From assembly GCF_947499215.1 (NCBI RefSeq), contig NZ_CANMNI010000001.1, forward strand, positions 682,001 through 746,000: a stretch of DNA of 64,000 bases, written 5' to 3'. Position 1 is the first letter of the stretch. Each line of letters begins with the position of its first letter. Origin of the DNA: an uncultured Pontibacter sp. (GTDB taxonomy: Bacteria; Bacteroidota; Bacteroidia; Cytophagales; Hymenobacteraceae). Made by a program: the position numbers and the translations under genes. Below, in pieces: positions 54,791 to 63,802 of this stretch. Under the pieces are notes generated by a model that searched no databases, was not told the origin of the DNA, and saw only the letters and a program-made list of their open reading frames with translations.

Positions 54791-56089
54791 ATGAAAATAG
54801 CACCAATTAGCGAAGAACTGTTTCAACGTGCACAGCATTCCATACCGGGCGGTGTAAACTCGCCTGTTCGTGCCTTCAGAGCCGTGGGCGGCAATCCGCG
54901 CTTCATGGTATCGGCCAAAGGTCCCTATATGTACGACGAGGACGGCAACCGCTACATGGAGTTCATCAACTCATGGGGCCCGATGATTCTGGGCCATGCC
55001 TCTGAAGTCGTGCAGGAAGCCGTGCAAAAAGCTATACCTAACTCCCTTTCTTTTGGAGCCCCAACCCGCAAGGAAATCGAGATCGCCGAACTGATCGTGA
55101 ACATGGTGCCTTCCATTGAGAAGGTGCGTATGGTAAACTCCGGTACCGAAGCGACTATGTCGGCTGTGCGTGTAGCCAGAGGCTATACCGGCCGCAACAA
55201 AATGATCAAGTTCGAAGGCTGTTACCATGGCCACGGCGACTCATTTCTGATTGCTGCTGGTAGTGGTGCCATTACGCTTGGTGTGCCCGACAGCCCGGGC
55301 GTAACGCAAGGTGTGGCCGCTGATACCCTCACCGCTCCTTTCAATGATCTGGAGGCAGTGAAGACACTCATAGAAGCCAATAAAGACCAAATAGCTGCCA
55401 TCATCCTAGAGCCAGTGGCTGGCAACATGGGTCTTGTACTCCCTGCGCCCAGTTTCTTGCAAGGCTTGCGCGACCTTTGCACCAAAGAGGGTATCGTACT
55501 GATCTTTGACGAGGTTATGACAGGCTTCCGTCTCGCTCCGGGCGGTGCGCAGCAGCTCTATGGCGTTACGCCGGATATGACCACGCTGGGCAAGATCATC
55601 GGTGGCGGTATGCCGGTAGGCGCTTACGGTGGCAAAAAAGAGATCATGAATTTTGTGGCTCCGGCCGGACCGGTATACCAAGCAGGTACGCTCTCCGGTA
55701 ACCCGATTGCGATGTCAGCAGGTATGGCCATGCTACAGTATTTGCAGAGCCATCCGGAGGTATACACGAATTTGGAACAGACCACAGCCAAAATGGTAGC
55801 CGGCATGAAGCGGAACATGCATGAGTTGGATATGAACTATACCATCAACCATGTAGGCTCTATGTTCAGCATTTTCTTCACAGAGCAGCCTGTCACCGAT
55901 TTCGAAAGCGCCAAGACATCCGACACGGCGATGTTTGGCCGCTACTTCAACAGCATGCTGCAGCGCGGCATATACCTTGCCCCTTCACAGTACGAGTCGC
56001 TGTTTGTATCCACAGCCATTACAGATGAATTGGTAGAGGAGTACATCAAAGCCAGCCACGAGGCGCTGCAAGAGGCAGTACAGCAATAA
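54791..56089 (+). CDS. hemL: Glutamate-1-semialdehyde 2,1-aminomutase
   Basis: This 432-residue PLP enzyme of tetrapyrrole synthesis makes 5-aminolevulinate from glutamate-1-semialdehyde. The N-terminus AQHSIPGGVNSPVRAF is characteristic, and the PLP lysine is in TTLGKIIGGGMPVGAYGG (Lys ~263). GLVLPAPSFLQGLRDLCTKEGIVLIFDEVMTGFR holds the cofactor-binding Asp. Length is normal. It is followed by a hairpin terminator. Confidence 0.96.
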   Translation: MKIAPISEELFQRAQHSIPGGVNSPVRAFRAVGGNPRFMVSAKGPYMYDEDGNRYMEFINSWGPMILGHASEVVQEAVQKAIPNSLSFGAPTRKEIEIAELIVNMVPSIEKVRMVNSGTEATMSAVRVARGYTGRNKMIKFEGCYHGHGDSFLIAAGSGAITLGVPDSPGVTQGVAADTLTAPFNDLEAVKTLIEANKDQIAAIILEPVAGNMGLVLPAPSFLQGLRDLCTKEGIVLIFDEVMTGFRLAPGGAQQLYGVTPDMTTLGKIIGGGMPVGAYGGKKEIMNFVAPAGPVYQAGTLSGNPIAMSAGMAMLQYLQSHPEVYTNLEQTTAKMVAGMKRNMHELDMNYTINHVGSMFSIFFTEQPVTDFESAKTSDTAMFGRYFNSMLQRGIYLAPSQYESLFVSTAITDELVEEYIKASHEALQEAVQQ

Positions 56090-56109
56090 CTATACCTTAT
56101 GATACAGAG

Positions 56110-56141
56110 ACGGCAGTTCAGCAATGGACTGCCGTTTTTTT
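56110..56141 (+). terminator. Terminator of hemL
   Basis: ACGGCAGT (56110-56117) pairs with ACTGCCGT (56128-56135), followed by TTTTTTT. Confidence 0.88.
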
Positions 56142-56312
56142 GTTAGCTATATTGTCACCTTATACTCTACTACTCTCACGAAAACAAACACATGTTGATT
56201 GCATCTATACTTACTGTCCAATCTCAACCATTAAGCCATTTAACAATCCAATAATTAACAATCAACAATTCACCCAATTTCCGTACTTTTACAGCCATAA
56301 CATTGCACCCCC

Positions 56313-56849
56313 ATGATTCTTACAGATAAGCAGATTTTAGAGGAGATTGAGAAAGGCACTATCCTGATTGAGCCTTTCAAGCGTTCCAGCCTCGGCACCA
56401 ACTCCTACGATGTACATTTAGGCCGCTACTTGGCAACTTACCGCGACGAGGTACTTGACGCCCGAAAGCATAACGAGATCGACGTATTCGAGATTCCAGA
56501 AGAGGGCTTTGTGCTGCAGCCTAACACGCTATACCTTGGTGTCACATTTGAGTATACTGAAACGCATGCGCACGTACCTTTTCTAGAGGGCAAGTCAAGT
56601 GTAGGCCGTCTGGGTATAGACATTCATGCCACTGCCGGCAAAGGCGATGTGGGCTTCTGTAACACGTGGACGTTGGAGATCTCAGTAACGCAACAAGTAC
56701 GGGTATACCATGGCATGCCGATCGGGCAGCTTATTTATTTCGAGGTAAAAGGCGGAATTGAGAACTATTACAACAGCAAAGACAACGCGAAATACAATAA
56801 TCGCACGACCAAACCAGTAGAATCGATGATGTGGCGAAATGTTTGGTAA
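56313..56849 (+). CDS. dcd: dCTP deaminase
   Basis: This 178-residue trimeric enzyme supplies dUTP for dTMP synthesis. IEPFKRSSLGTNSYDVHLG and FLEGKSSVGRLGIDIHATAGKGDVGF are the substrate-binding and trimer motifs, and VYHGMPIGQLIYFE is the conserved C-terminal strand. The 220-bp gap from hemL contains CAACAATTCACC-type low-complexity repeats and TACTTTTAC, a weak -7-like box at ~56283. Confidence 0.94.
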   Translation: MILTDKQILEEIEKGTILIEPFKRSSLGTNSYDVHLGRYLATYRDEVLDARKHNEIDVFEIPEEGFVLQPNTLYLGVTFEYTETHAHVPFLEGKSSVGRLGIDIHATAGKGDVGFCNTWTLEISVTQQVRVYHGMPIGQLIYFEVKGGIENYYNSKDNAKYNNRTTKPVESMMWRNVW

Positions 56850-56876
56850 TAAAGTGGTTATATTTTAAAATATCTC

Positions 56877-56913
56877 AAAAAAGGTCGAATAATCACACTA
56901 TTCGACCTTTTTT
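56877..56913. terminator. Terminator after dcd
   Basis: AAAAAAGGTCGAATA (56877-56891) pairs with TATTCGACCTTTTTT (56899-56913), a 15-bp perfect stem with a 7-nt loop and U-tracts on both strands. Confidence 0.9.
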
Positions 56914-57071
56914 GGCATTATATCTGCACTATATTACACGTATCCAACTCAGAGGAATAGCATAAAAAATTAAAGAGGGTCAGGAATCATTTCAGCACCT
57001 TCTTCGTTTTAAAACTACAATGCCTCTGGAAACGGATTAAAAGCATTTAAAACTCTACAAAAACTAAGATT

Positions 57072-57503
57072 ATGAAAAAGCTACTGGTAATGACATTTAT
57101 GGTATTCGGAATAGTATATGGCGCAACTGCCACAGGGAATGTATCCTTGGTTGCAGAGAAGCGTGCCAATCACTTATCTGACCAGATGATTAAGGAGCTT
57201 CGTCTTAATAACTATCAGTCGAACAAAGTTAGAGCCATCAACCTTGATGTTGCTGCGCAAATCACTGAGATCGAGCAGAAGTTTGAAGGTAATGAGCAAC
57301 TAATCGCTGAGAAGTGCAAAGATGTGCTTGCCGTACGTGACCTTGCGTTTGAGGACGTACTGAGCACAGTACAGTATAACGACTACTTCGGCGACCGTAA
57401 AATGTACTCAAAAGTTGACAGAGAATTTATGGCGAATTTGAGCGAGCAGGGTACTCAAAACCTCGCATCTAACGAGAATGCCTCTGAAAATAACGTCAAC
57501 TAA
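57072..57503 (+). CDS. Small secreted protein of unknown function
   Basis: This 143-residue protein has an N-terminal signal peptide (MKKLLVMTFMVFGIVYGATA). The mature part is helical (DQMIKELRLNNYQSNKVRAI...), weakly like the Spy/CpxP-type Bacteroidetes chaperone proteins in its pattern of conserved Leu and Tyr, but I cannot name a domain. The gene is flanked by terminators on both sides. Confidence 0.65.
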   Translation: MKKLLVMTFMVFGIVYGATATGNVSLVAEKRANHLSDQMIKELRLNNYQSNKVRAINLDVAAQITEIEQKFEGNEQLIAEKCKDVLAVRDLAFEDVLSTVQYNDYFGDRKMYSKVDREFMANLSEQGTQNLASNENASENNVN

Positions 57504-57530
57504 TTAGAAAAAAGACTTCTTATAAATACA

Positions 57531-57556
57531 AAAGCCACCTCTTAAGGTGGCTTTCT
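57531..57556. terminator. Terminator between the small secreted protein and gldC
   Basis: AAAGCCACCT (57531-57540) and AGGTGGCTTT (57545-57554) form a perfect 10-bp stem with a CTTA loop, between convergent genes. Confidence 0.85.
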
Positions 57557-57568
57557 TTGTTTCTGGGC

Positions 57569-57910
57569 TTAGTTGTTTTGCTTCTTGCGCTCTTCCTCTA
57601 CGTGGCTCATCAGGTCCTCGCACAGGGCGCGCATTTTATCGGCCATTGTTTTATCGCTGGTAGCGGTGGCTATACTTTGCGCCATAGCCCCGATAGTGTC
57701 GATGTAGAAGTACTTCATTTCGTCGATCGGCATATCCTTAGTCCATAGGTCGATCTTCATGGTACCGGCCTCATCACGGTCCCACAGGGAGATGTTAATG
57801 GCCTTGGCAAAGTGGATCTTCTCGCCTGCGTCGGTGGCTCTCCAGCTGATGGCTTCCGGTACGCGCTGCTCGTCTAATGCGATGCTAAAGTATATCTCTG
57901 ACTTCTTCAT
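57569..57910 (-). CDS. gldC: Gliding motility protein GldC
   Basis: This 113-residue soluble protein matches GldC: YFSIALDEQRVPEAISWRATDAGE at the N-terminus and IDLWTKDMPIDEMKYFYIDTIGAMAQSI centrally. In gliding Bacteroidota it is an accessory cytoplasmic protein of the motility/type IX secretion machinery. It is encoded apart from the gldA/F/G operon at 60.4 kb. Confidence 0.88.
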   Translation of the reverse strand: MKKSEIYFSIALDEQRVPEAISWRATDAGEKIHFAKAINISLWDRDEAGTMKIDLWTKDMPIDEMKYFYIDTIGAMAQSIATATSDKTMADKMRALCEDLMSHVEEERKKQNN

Positions 57911-57976
57911 TTTCGTTTCTGTTAAACTTTGTGCTATATATATCTCGTACTATGCTTGAATACTAAAACTAAGTAC

Positions 57977-57984
57977 AAAGTTAC
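57977..57984 (-). promoter_or_regulatory. Possible -7 box of gldC
   Basis: On the minus strand TAACTTTG fully matches TAnnTTTG, 67 bp before the gldC start. A TTTT tract at about the right distance may be the -33. The site overlaps the region just before the divergent gene. Confidence 0.45.
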
Positions 57985-57987
57985 GCG

Positions 57988-59028
57988 ATGCGCTACGGAA
58001 TAAAAACCTTCTTCTTTCTTTTTAGCCTGACCATCCTCTCGGGATGCGCCAGCTTAACATCCTCTATTAAAAAGCCCAAGTTACACACGGTCGCTTTTTA
58101 CAATACGGAAAAGCTCTACGACACTGAAAATGACCCTAAAATTGATGATGATGGCTTCACGCCGGAAGGAATCATGAACTGGAATCAGGACAGGTACAGC
58201 ACTAAAATAAAGAATATCGCTCAGGTCATTGAGTCCATTGGCGGCAAAGATGCTCCGGCAATAATGGGCCTTGCCGAAGTGGAGAACCGCAAAGTGCTGG
58301 AAGACCTCGTGCGCTCTAACCCGCTTCGCAAGCGGCGCTATAGCATTATACATTACGATTCACGAGACCCCGAGGGGCTGGATGTGGCACTGCTGTATAA
58401 CCCTAGAGTCTTTAAACCTACAACCCATACCAGTCTGCCCATTAAATTCTCAGAGAGAGGCTTTGCCTCACGCGATATCCTGCAAGTGAAAGGCACCTTG
58501 GCAGGTGAACCGGTGACGGTATACGTCAGTCATTGGCCGGAAGACCGTGGCAGTACCACATTGGGCACAGCTCGTAGAAGGGACGCGGCAGCAGAGCTCC
58601 GCCGCCAGATAGACGCTCAGAAAAAGGCAGATAAAAACGCTAAAATCATCGTGCTGGGCGATTTCGTAGATGAACCTAAGTCTGCCAACATGGAACGTGT
58701 ACTAAAAGCCACAGGACGTCCTAATCCGGCCTATCAGGAGGAGCTGTTCAACACGTTCTATACATGGTATGTACAGGGCCTCGGTAGTTTCCATACCCGC
58801 AACGACAACAAAATGCGCGACCAGATACTAGTTTCCAAATCGCTGATTAGCAGTGGGCGAGGAAGCGGCCTCCAGTTTGTGCACGGGTCGGCTCAGATAC
58901 ATGATCCCGAGTTTGCCAAGTTTACCTTTGGCAGATATAAAGATACACCTCGTCAGACTTGGTCAGGTACACTCTATATTGGAGGGTATAGCGACCACTT
59001 CCCTGTGTTCATCAAGCTGCAGCAATAG
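57988..59028 (+). CDS. Secreted endonuclease/exonuclease/phosphatase-fold lipoprotein
   Basis: This 346-residue predicted lipoprotein has lipobox TILSGC (Cys ~19). The EEP fold is shown by MGLAEVENRKVLEDL (metal Glu), YVSHWPEDRGS (His) and VLGDFVDEPKS (Asp). It probably acts outside the inner membrane on nucleic acid or phosphoesters. It is divergent from gldC. Confidence 0.82.
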   Translation: MRYGIKTFFFLFSLTILSGCASLTSSIKKPKLHTVAFYNTEKLYDTENDPKIDDDGFTPEGIMNWNQDRYSTKIKNIAQVIESIGGKDAPAIMGLAEVENRKVLEDLVRSNPLRKRRYSIIHYDSRDPEGLDVALLYNPRVFKPTTHTSLPIKFSERGFASRDILQVKGTLAGEPVTVYVSHWPEDRGSTTLGTARRRDAAAELRRQIDAQKKADKNAKIIVLGDFVDEPKSANMERVLKATGRPNPAYQEELFNTFYTWYVQGLGSFHTRNDNKMRDQILVSKSLISSGRGSGLQFVHGSAQIHDPEFAKFTFGRYKDTPRQTWSGTLYIGGYSDHFPVFIKLQQ

Positions 59029-59115
59029 TAAAGATTCAGGCTTGATAAAGAAGAAAATGCTTTAACTAGATTATTTACAGTCAAAAGCAGAGGAAAACAC
59101 ACCCTCTAAAAACAG

Positions 59116-59147
59116 GAAAGGCGAACCATAACGGTCCGCCTTTCTGC
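59116..59147. terminator. Terminator between the EEP lipoprotein and dnaN
   Basis: GAAAGGCGAACC (59116-59127) pairs with GGTCCGCCTTTC (59133-59144) with one mismatch, around a 5-nt loop, between convergent genes. Confidence 0.75.
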
Positions 59148-59166
59148 ATTAGGAGAAATTATTTTC

Positions 59167-60291
59167 TTATACGTAATTGTTCAGCATTACAGGCATCACC
59201 AGCATCAGAACATTTTCATTATCTTCATTTGCAAGCGGCATCAACAGACCGGCACGGTTCGGTGTGGAGAGCTCAAAAGAGATTTCGTCGGCGTCGATGT
59301 TGTTGAGCATTTCGATCAAAAACTTCGCATTGAAGCCGATTTCCATATCCTCACCGTCATACTGGCAAGTCAGTCGCTCGTTTGCTTCGTTTGAGAAGTC
59401 AAGGTCTTCGGCAGATACCTGCAGCTCAGAGCCTGATAGCTTTAAACGGATCTGATGTGTAGTCTTGTTAGAGTAGATTGAGATACGACGGACAGAGCTC
59501 AGCAAAGCGGAGCGGTCAATCACCAGTTTGTTCGGATTCTGCACCGGAATCACGTTCTCATAATCCGGATAGCGCTCGTCAATCAGACGGCAGATCATAC
59601 GGATGTTGTCAAAGCTAAAGAACGCGTTTGATTGGTTGAACTCCATGCGCACGGCAGTAGCCTCTGAAGGCAGTGTAGACTTCAGCAGTGTGAAGGCCTT
59701 ACGTGGGATGATCAAAGAAGCCTCTTGGCTCGTGGAGATGTCCGTACGACGGAAACGAAGCAGACGGTGGCCGTCCGTCGCTACAAAAGTAACGTTATCA
59801 GGGCGCAGCTGCACGTAGATACCCGTCATAGCCGGACGAAGCTCGTCATTGCTTACTGCGAAAATCGTCTTGTTAATAGCACGAGCCAGCACATTAGACG
59901 GAATTTCGATGGCGCTTCCACCCTTCACCACAGGTACACGCGGGAAGTCAGTTGCGTTCTCGCCAGAGAGTTTATAGCGTCCGTTAGAGGAGCTGATCTC
60001 GATGGTATAGGTCTCTTCGTCGATGGTGAAGGTAACCGGCTGATCTGGCAGGTTCTTCAGCGTCTCGATCAAAATCTTTGCAGGGGCAGCAATGCGGCCG
60101 CTTTCCTTCGCCTCTACCGGCAACTCCGTGATCATGGATGTCTCCAAATCACTGGCTGTGATGGTCAGGGTGCTGTCGTTGATTTCGAACAGGAAGTTCT
60201 CAAGGATAGGAACCACCGGGTTGTTGGTTACTACGCCGTTTATGCTGGCTAGCTGCTTCAAAAGAGCAGAAGAAGAGACGATAAATTTCAT
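59167..60291 (-). CDS. dnaN: DNA polymerase III subunit beta (sliding clamp)
   Basis: This is the 374-residue beta clamp with three similar domains. MKFIVSSSALLKQLASINGVV at the N-terminus, PRVPVVKGG and RPAMTGIYVQ are typical, and the C-terminus LMLVMPVMLNNYV closes the third domain. Next to it lie gldG, gldF and gldA in the same orientation, a common Bacteroidota arrangement. Confidence 0.96.
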   Translation of the reverse strand: MKFIVSSSALLKQLASINGVVTNNPVVPILENFLFEINDSTLTITASDLETSMITELPVEAKESGRIAAPAKILIETLKNLPDQPVTFTIDEETYTIEISSSNGRYKLSGENATDFPRVPVVKGGSAIEIPSNVLARAINKTIFAVSNDELRPAMTGIYVQLRPDNVTFVATDGHRLLRFRRTDISTSQEASLIIPRKAFTLLKSTLPSEATAVRMEFNQSNAFFSFDNIRMICRLIDERYPDYENVIPVQNPNKLVIDRSALLSSVRRISIYSNKTTHQIRLKLSGSELQVSAEDLDFSNEANERLTCQYDGEDMEIGFNAKFLIEMLNNIDADEISFELSTPNRAGLLMPLANEDNENVLMLVMPVMLNNYV

Positions 60292-60317
60292 TATGTATAG
60301 CTATAATGTTATTTGGA

Positions 60318-60347
60318 CAAAGTTAAAAAATTTCGCATTTAAACGAA
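60318..60347 (-). promoter_or_regulatory. Promoter of dnaN
   Basis: On the minus strand TAACTTTG (60318-60325) and TTCG (60344-60347) are 18 bp apart, close to the -7/-33 consensus. The leader is about 25 bp. Confidence 0.55.
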
Positions 60348-60396
60348 GTAAAGCCGCCTGCTTTTTCACAATTTCTTTACATACAGGGCAAAAAAC

Positions 60397-62106
60397 TTAG
60401 AAACGCTCGTAACGGCGCTTGCGCAGGTAGTAACGCACCACCCCAAACAGGGTCAGCAGCACGATCGGAGCTACGAGATTGAGCAGCTGCCAGTAAGTAC
60501 GTTCCTCTTTCACCCGTACCCGATCCAGTGGCCGAAGCTGTATTTCCTTGCTGCGCACGTTGATGAGGCCTCCGGCATCGAGCAGGTAGTGGACCGTGTT
60601 CATGGCCAGTTCGCGGTTGGCAAAAGTCACGTTGTTATACCTGTCGAAACCCAATTCGTAGGCCTGACCGGTACGTGGGTTTACGTCATTGCGTATCAAG
60701 TCGCCATCCGAGAATACTGCTATTTTGGTAGGCACGCCAGTTTCTTTTACCTGTGTGCTCTCCATCCCCTCCGGCGCTCTCCTGTTACGGAAGAGCGAGG
60801 TAAAGGCTCCCTCCAGCAGATAACCCACCGGCTGAGGACCGGCCTGATACTGCTCCGGCTTCACCTCCATACGGGCCTCTTCGAGCGTGAGAGGCACCGG
60901 CGCCTGCATCACGCGGGAGTAAACCGAGGTATAAACCAAAGGGGTTTTGCGTATACCGTCGGCCTTCACCGTGTCGATCGTGCCGATAAATTTAGAGTAT
61001 ACCGCGTCGATGTTGCGAGTGATCGGGTGTCTGGCGAAGGTGTTGAGCAAGGGGTAGAAGCGCCAGTTGATCATCTCGGTCTGGGGCCTCTCTCCGGTAT
61101 AGCCCGTCACGATCGGTATAAAACCTGAGTTCAGGTCCATGATCATGGTCGGATTGAGGCGCACGCCGTAGCGGAAAAACAGGTCGTCGAGGTTCAGGTT
61201 ATACGGCATGGCGAACATCCCGCCTGCCCCTACACTGTCCATGTTAGCATTCAGCGCGTCCACGAAGAACACAGCCTTGCCCCCGTTCATGATAAACTGG
61301 TCGATCTTATACTTATCAGCCTCGGTGAACGCTTCAGTCGGTTTGGCTATGATTATCAGGTCCAAGCCTTGCAAACTAGGTATATCGCTCAGCTCACCAC
61401 GGGCAACGCGGTAAAACTCCTGCAAAGAGCCCAAAAGGTCCGTTACATACTGTGTTTCCAGTTGCCCTTGGCCGCTGATGTAGCCAATGGTCTTCGAGCC
61501 CGGGAAAGCCATTTTGCGTATGGCTGTAGCCAGCTCGTACTCCACCCCTTCTACGGACTGGTTCAATCGCTCATCGGCAGAGGCCGCCAGATTACCTTTC
61601 AGCAGCATAACGCCGGTTTCCTTGCCTTTGTACATCACTCGTGCTCCCGGAAAAACGAGGCGCTCCACCTGCTTCCCTCCCTCTATGGCTCGTAGGTTCG
61701 TCGGTTGTATACTTGAAGCGGCCAGTTGTTGAAACAGCGCAACCCGCTGTTCCTCGTCCGAAATATCGTTGGGGTCTATAAATTCGTAGCGCACGTTGCC
61801 ACCCGCGTATATCCTAAACTCGTCCAGCGTCTCGCGCACGGATTGCTGCAAACGTTTGAAGCCGGCCGGAAACTCGCCCTCTAGGTATACCTCCACAAAA
61901 ACCGGTTCAGGCAACTCCGCAAGCATCTGCTTGGTTACAGGAGAAATAGTATAGCGCTTGTCTTCGGTCAAATCAAGGCGGAAGAAGAAATTGGCTGCCA
62001 GCACATTTAGTAACACGATTGCCACTATCCAGATCAGGTAGCGGGTCAGGTCACGGCTTCGTTTGCTTTTATAGGCCGGCTGCGTCTGTACTTGCTCTGT
62101 TACCAT
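60397..62106 (-). CDS. gldG: Gliding motility ABC transporter component GldG
   Basis: This 569-residue membrane-anchored protein has an N-terminal TM (~22-44), a large extracytoplasmic ABC-transporter auxiliary domain and a C-terminal TM (LLNLVAPIVLLTLFGVVRYYL) with a basic tail. With GldF and GldA it forms the gliding-associated ABC transporter, needed in some species but not others. It overlaps gldF by 7 bp. Confidence 0.93.
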   Translation of the reverse strand: MVTEQVQTQPAYKSKRSRDLTRYLIWIVAIVLLNVLAANFFFRLDLTEDKRYTISPVTKQMLAELPEPVFVEVYLEGEFPAGFKRLQQSVRETLDEFRIYAGGNVRYEFIDPNDISDEEQRVALFQQLAASSIQPTNLRAIEGGKQVERLVFPGARVMYKGKETGVMLLKGNLAASADERLNQSVEGVEYELATAIRKMAFPGSKTIGYISGQGQLETQYVTDLLGSLQEFYRVARGELSDIPSLQGLDLIIIAKPTEAFTEADKYKIDQFIMNGGKAVFFVDALNANMDSVGAGGMFAMPYNLNLDDLFFRYGVRLNPTMIMDLNSGFIPIVTGYTGERPQTEMINWRFYPLLNTFARHPITRNIDAVYSKFIGTIDTVKADGIRKTPLVYTSVYSRVMQAPVPLTLEEARMEVKPEQYQAGPQPVGYLLEGAFTSLFRNRRAPEGMESTQVKETGVPTKIAVFSDGDLIRNDVNPRTGQAYELGFDRYNNVTFANRELAMNTVHYLLDAGGLINVRSKEIQLRPLDRVRVKEERTYWQLLNLVAPIVLLTLFGVVRYYLRKRRYERF

Positions 62107-62828
62107 TTTCTGCTGCTCAAAACAAGTTTAGTCGATAGAATCATAATGGCAATCACACTCAAAAAGTAGAGCACATCACGCGAGTCAATGAGCCCTTTGC
62201 TAATGGCGGTATAGTGGTACTCTATACCCAACTGGCTGATAAAATAGCCATAGCCACCCCACACAGGTATAGAGGCAATCAGCTCGAAACCGGCGTAAAT
62301 GATGTAGCACAGAAAAATAGCGATTACAAACGAGATGATCTGGTTATCTGAAACCGACGAGGCGAACACACCGATAGCCGTAAACACTCCCGCCAGAAAG
62401 ACCAGTCCCAAATAAGAGCCCACCACGGCGGCGGAGTCCACGTTGCCCTGCGGATTGCCCAGCTCATAAATGGTGTAGTAATAGATCAGAGTGGGGATAA
62501 GGGCAAACAGCGCCAGCAAAAGTGCCGCAAAGTATTTGCCCAAGATCAACTGCAGGTCAGAGATCGGTTTGGTAAGCAAAAGCTCAATCGTACCCTCCCG
62601 CTTCTCCTCGGCAAAAGTACGCATGGTAATGGCCGGAATCAGGAACAGAAACAGCCAAGGGGCCATGTTGAAGAGCGTCTGCATGTCGGCAAAGCCGTAA
62701 TCGAGCACGTTGCTCTCCGGGAAAACCCACATGAACATGCCAATTGCCACCAGAAACACCATGATCACGATATAGGCGATCAGCGTGTTCAGGAAGCCGT
62801 TAAATTCTTTCTTAAGTATTGCGAGCAT
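62100..62828 (-). CDS. gldF: Gliding motility ABC transporter permease GldF
   Basis: This 242-residue permease has six hydrophobic segments. IVIMVFLVAIGMFMWVFPESNVLDYG and TMRTFAEEKREGTIELLLTKPISDLQLILGKY are typical of GldF/ABC-2 permeases. It is coupled to gldG (overlap) and gldA (10-bp gap). Confidence 0.93.
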   Translation of the reverse strand: MLAILKKEFNGFLNTLIAYIVIMVFLVAIGMFMWVFPESNVLDYGFADMQTLFNMAPWLFLFLIPAITMRTFAEEKREGTIELLLTKPISDLQLILGKYFAALLLALFALIPTLIYYYTIYELGNPQGNVDSAAVVGSYLGLVFLAGVFTAIGVFASSVSDNQIISFVIAIFLCYIIYAGFELIASIPVWGGYGYFISQLGIEYHYTAISKGLIDSRDVLYFLSVIAIMILSTKLVLSSRKW

Positions 62829-62838
62829 TGATTTTACC

Positions 62839-63750
62839 CTACTTCGTCAGTTGTTGGAATATCTTTTCGAGTGAGTTCTCTTCGTGGCGGAGACCTACGA
62901 GCGGCCAGTTGCGCTCAGCGGCTACCCGGAATAAAGTAGACCGGATGTCAGTGTCTTTGCGGGAGACGATGCGGTAAGTCGCGCCCTCGGCCAGTGTCGC
63001 GCTCAGCACACCCGGCACTTGTTCCAAGGCCTCGACAGGTATAGGCTGCTCAAATTCAACCAATGTTGTTTTCTCGTTTCGCCCGCCCGCCTGCAGACTC
63101 GCCACGTCACTGTCAGCTACCAGTTTGCCTCGGTTGATAATCACAACACGGTCGCAAATGGCTGTAACTTCCTGCATGATGTGTGTGGAGAAGATCACGG
63201 TTTTGTCCTGTCCGATGCGTTTGATAAGTGATCGGATCTCTACTATCTGGTTTGGGTCAAGACCTGTAGTAGGCTCGTCGAGAATCAGTACCTGTGGGTC
63301 GTGCACCAAGGCCTGTGCCAATCCTACGCGCTGCCGGTAGCCTTTGGAGAGTGCTCCGATCTTTTTTCCTTGCTCTAACGTGAGGCCGCACAGCTCCACC
63401 ATTTCCTGTACCCGAGCCTTAGCATGTCGGCCTTTCAGTCCGTAGATGGAAGCTACAAAGGCAAGGTACTCATGCACGTACATGTCCAAGTAAAGCGGGT
63501 TGTGTTCGGGCAGGTAGCCCACATGACGGCGTACGGCTATCGGGTCCTGCACCACATCGTAACCAGCTACCAATACGGTACCGGCGCTGGGAGGCAGATA
63601 ACAGGTCGCGATCTTCATGGTCGTGGACTTGCCGGCGCCGTTAGGCCCCAGAAAACCTAAGATCTGCCCCTGTGATACCGAAAAAGAGATATCGTCGACG
63701 GCACGCTGTGACCCGAATATTTTAGTAAGGTTCTTTACTTCAACTGACAT
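62839..63750 (-). CDS. gldA: Gliding motility ABC transporter ATP-binding protein GldA
   Basis: This 303-residue ATPase has Walker A GPNGAGKSTTM, signature LSKGYRQRVGLAQAL and Walker B VLILDEPTTGLDPNQI. The C-terminal ~80 residues (LVEFEQPIPVEALEQVPGV...) are the extension of the GldA type. It is the first gene of the gldAFG set on the minus strand, although dnaN has its own promoter. Confidence 0.93.
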   Translation of the reverse strand: MSVEVKNLTKIFGSQRAVDDISFSVSQGQILGFLGPNGAGKSTTMKIATCYLPPSAGTVLVAGYDVVQDPIAVRRHVGYLPEHNPLYLDMYVHEYLAFVASIYGLKGRHAKARVQEMVELCGLTLEQGKKIGALSKGYRQRVGLAQALVHDPQVLILDEPTTGLDPNQIVEIRSLIKRIGQDKTVIFSTHIMQEVTAICDRVVIINRGKLVADSDVASLQAGGRNEKTTLVEFEQPIPVEALEQVPGVLSATLAEGATYRIVSRKDTDIRSTLFRVAAERNWPLVGLRHEENSLEKIFQQLTK

Positions 63751-63802
63751 TTGTTGTAATGAATAGCGCTTGCAAAGCTACAAAAGCTGTTCCACATTAT
63801 GG

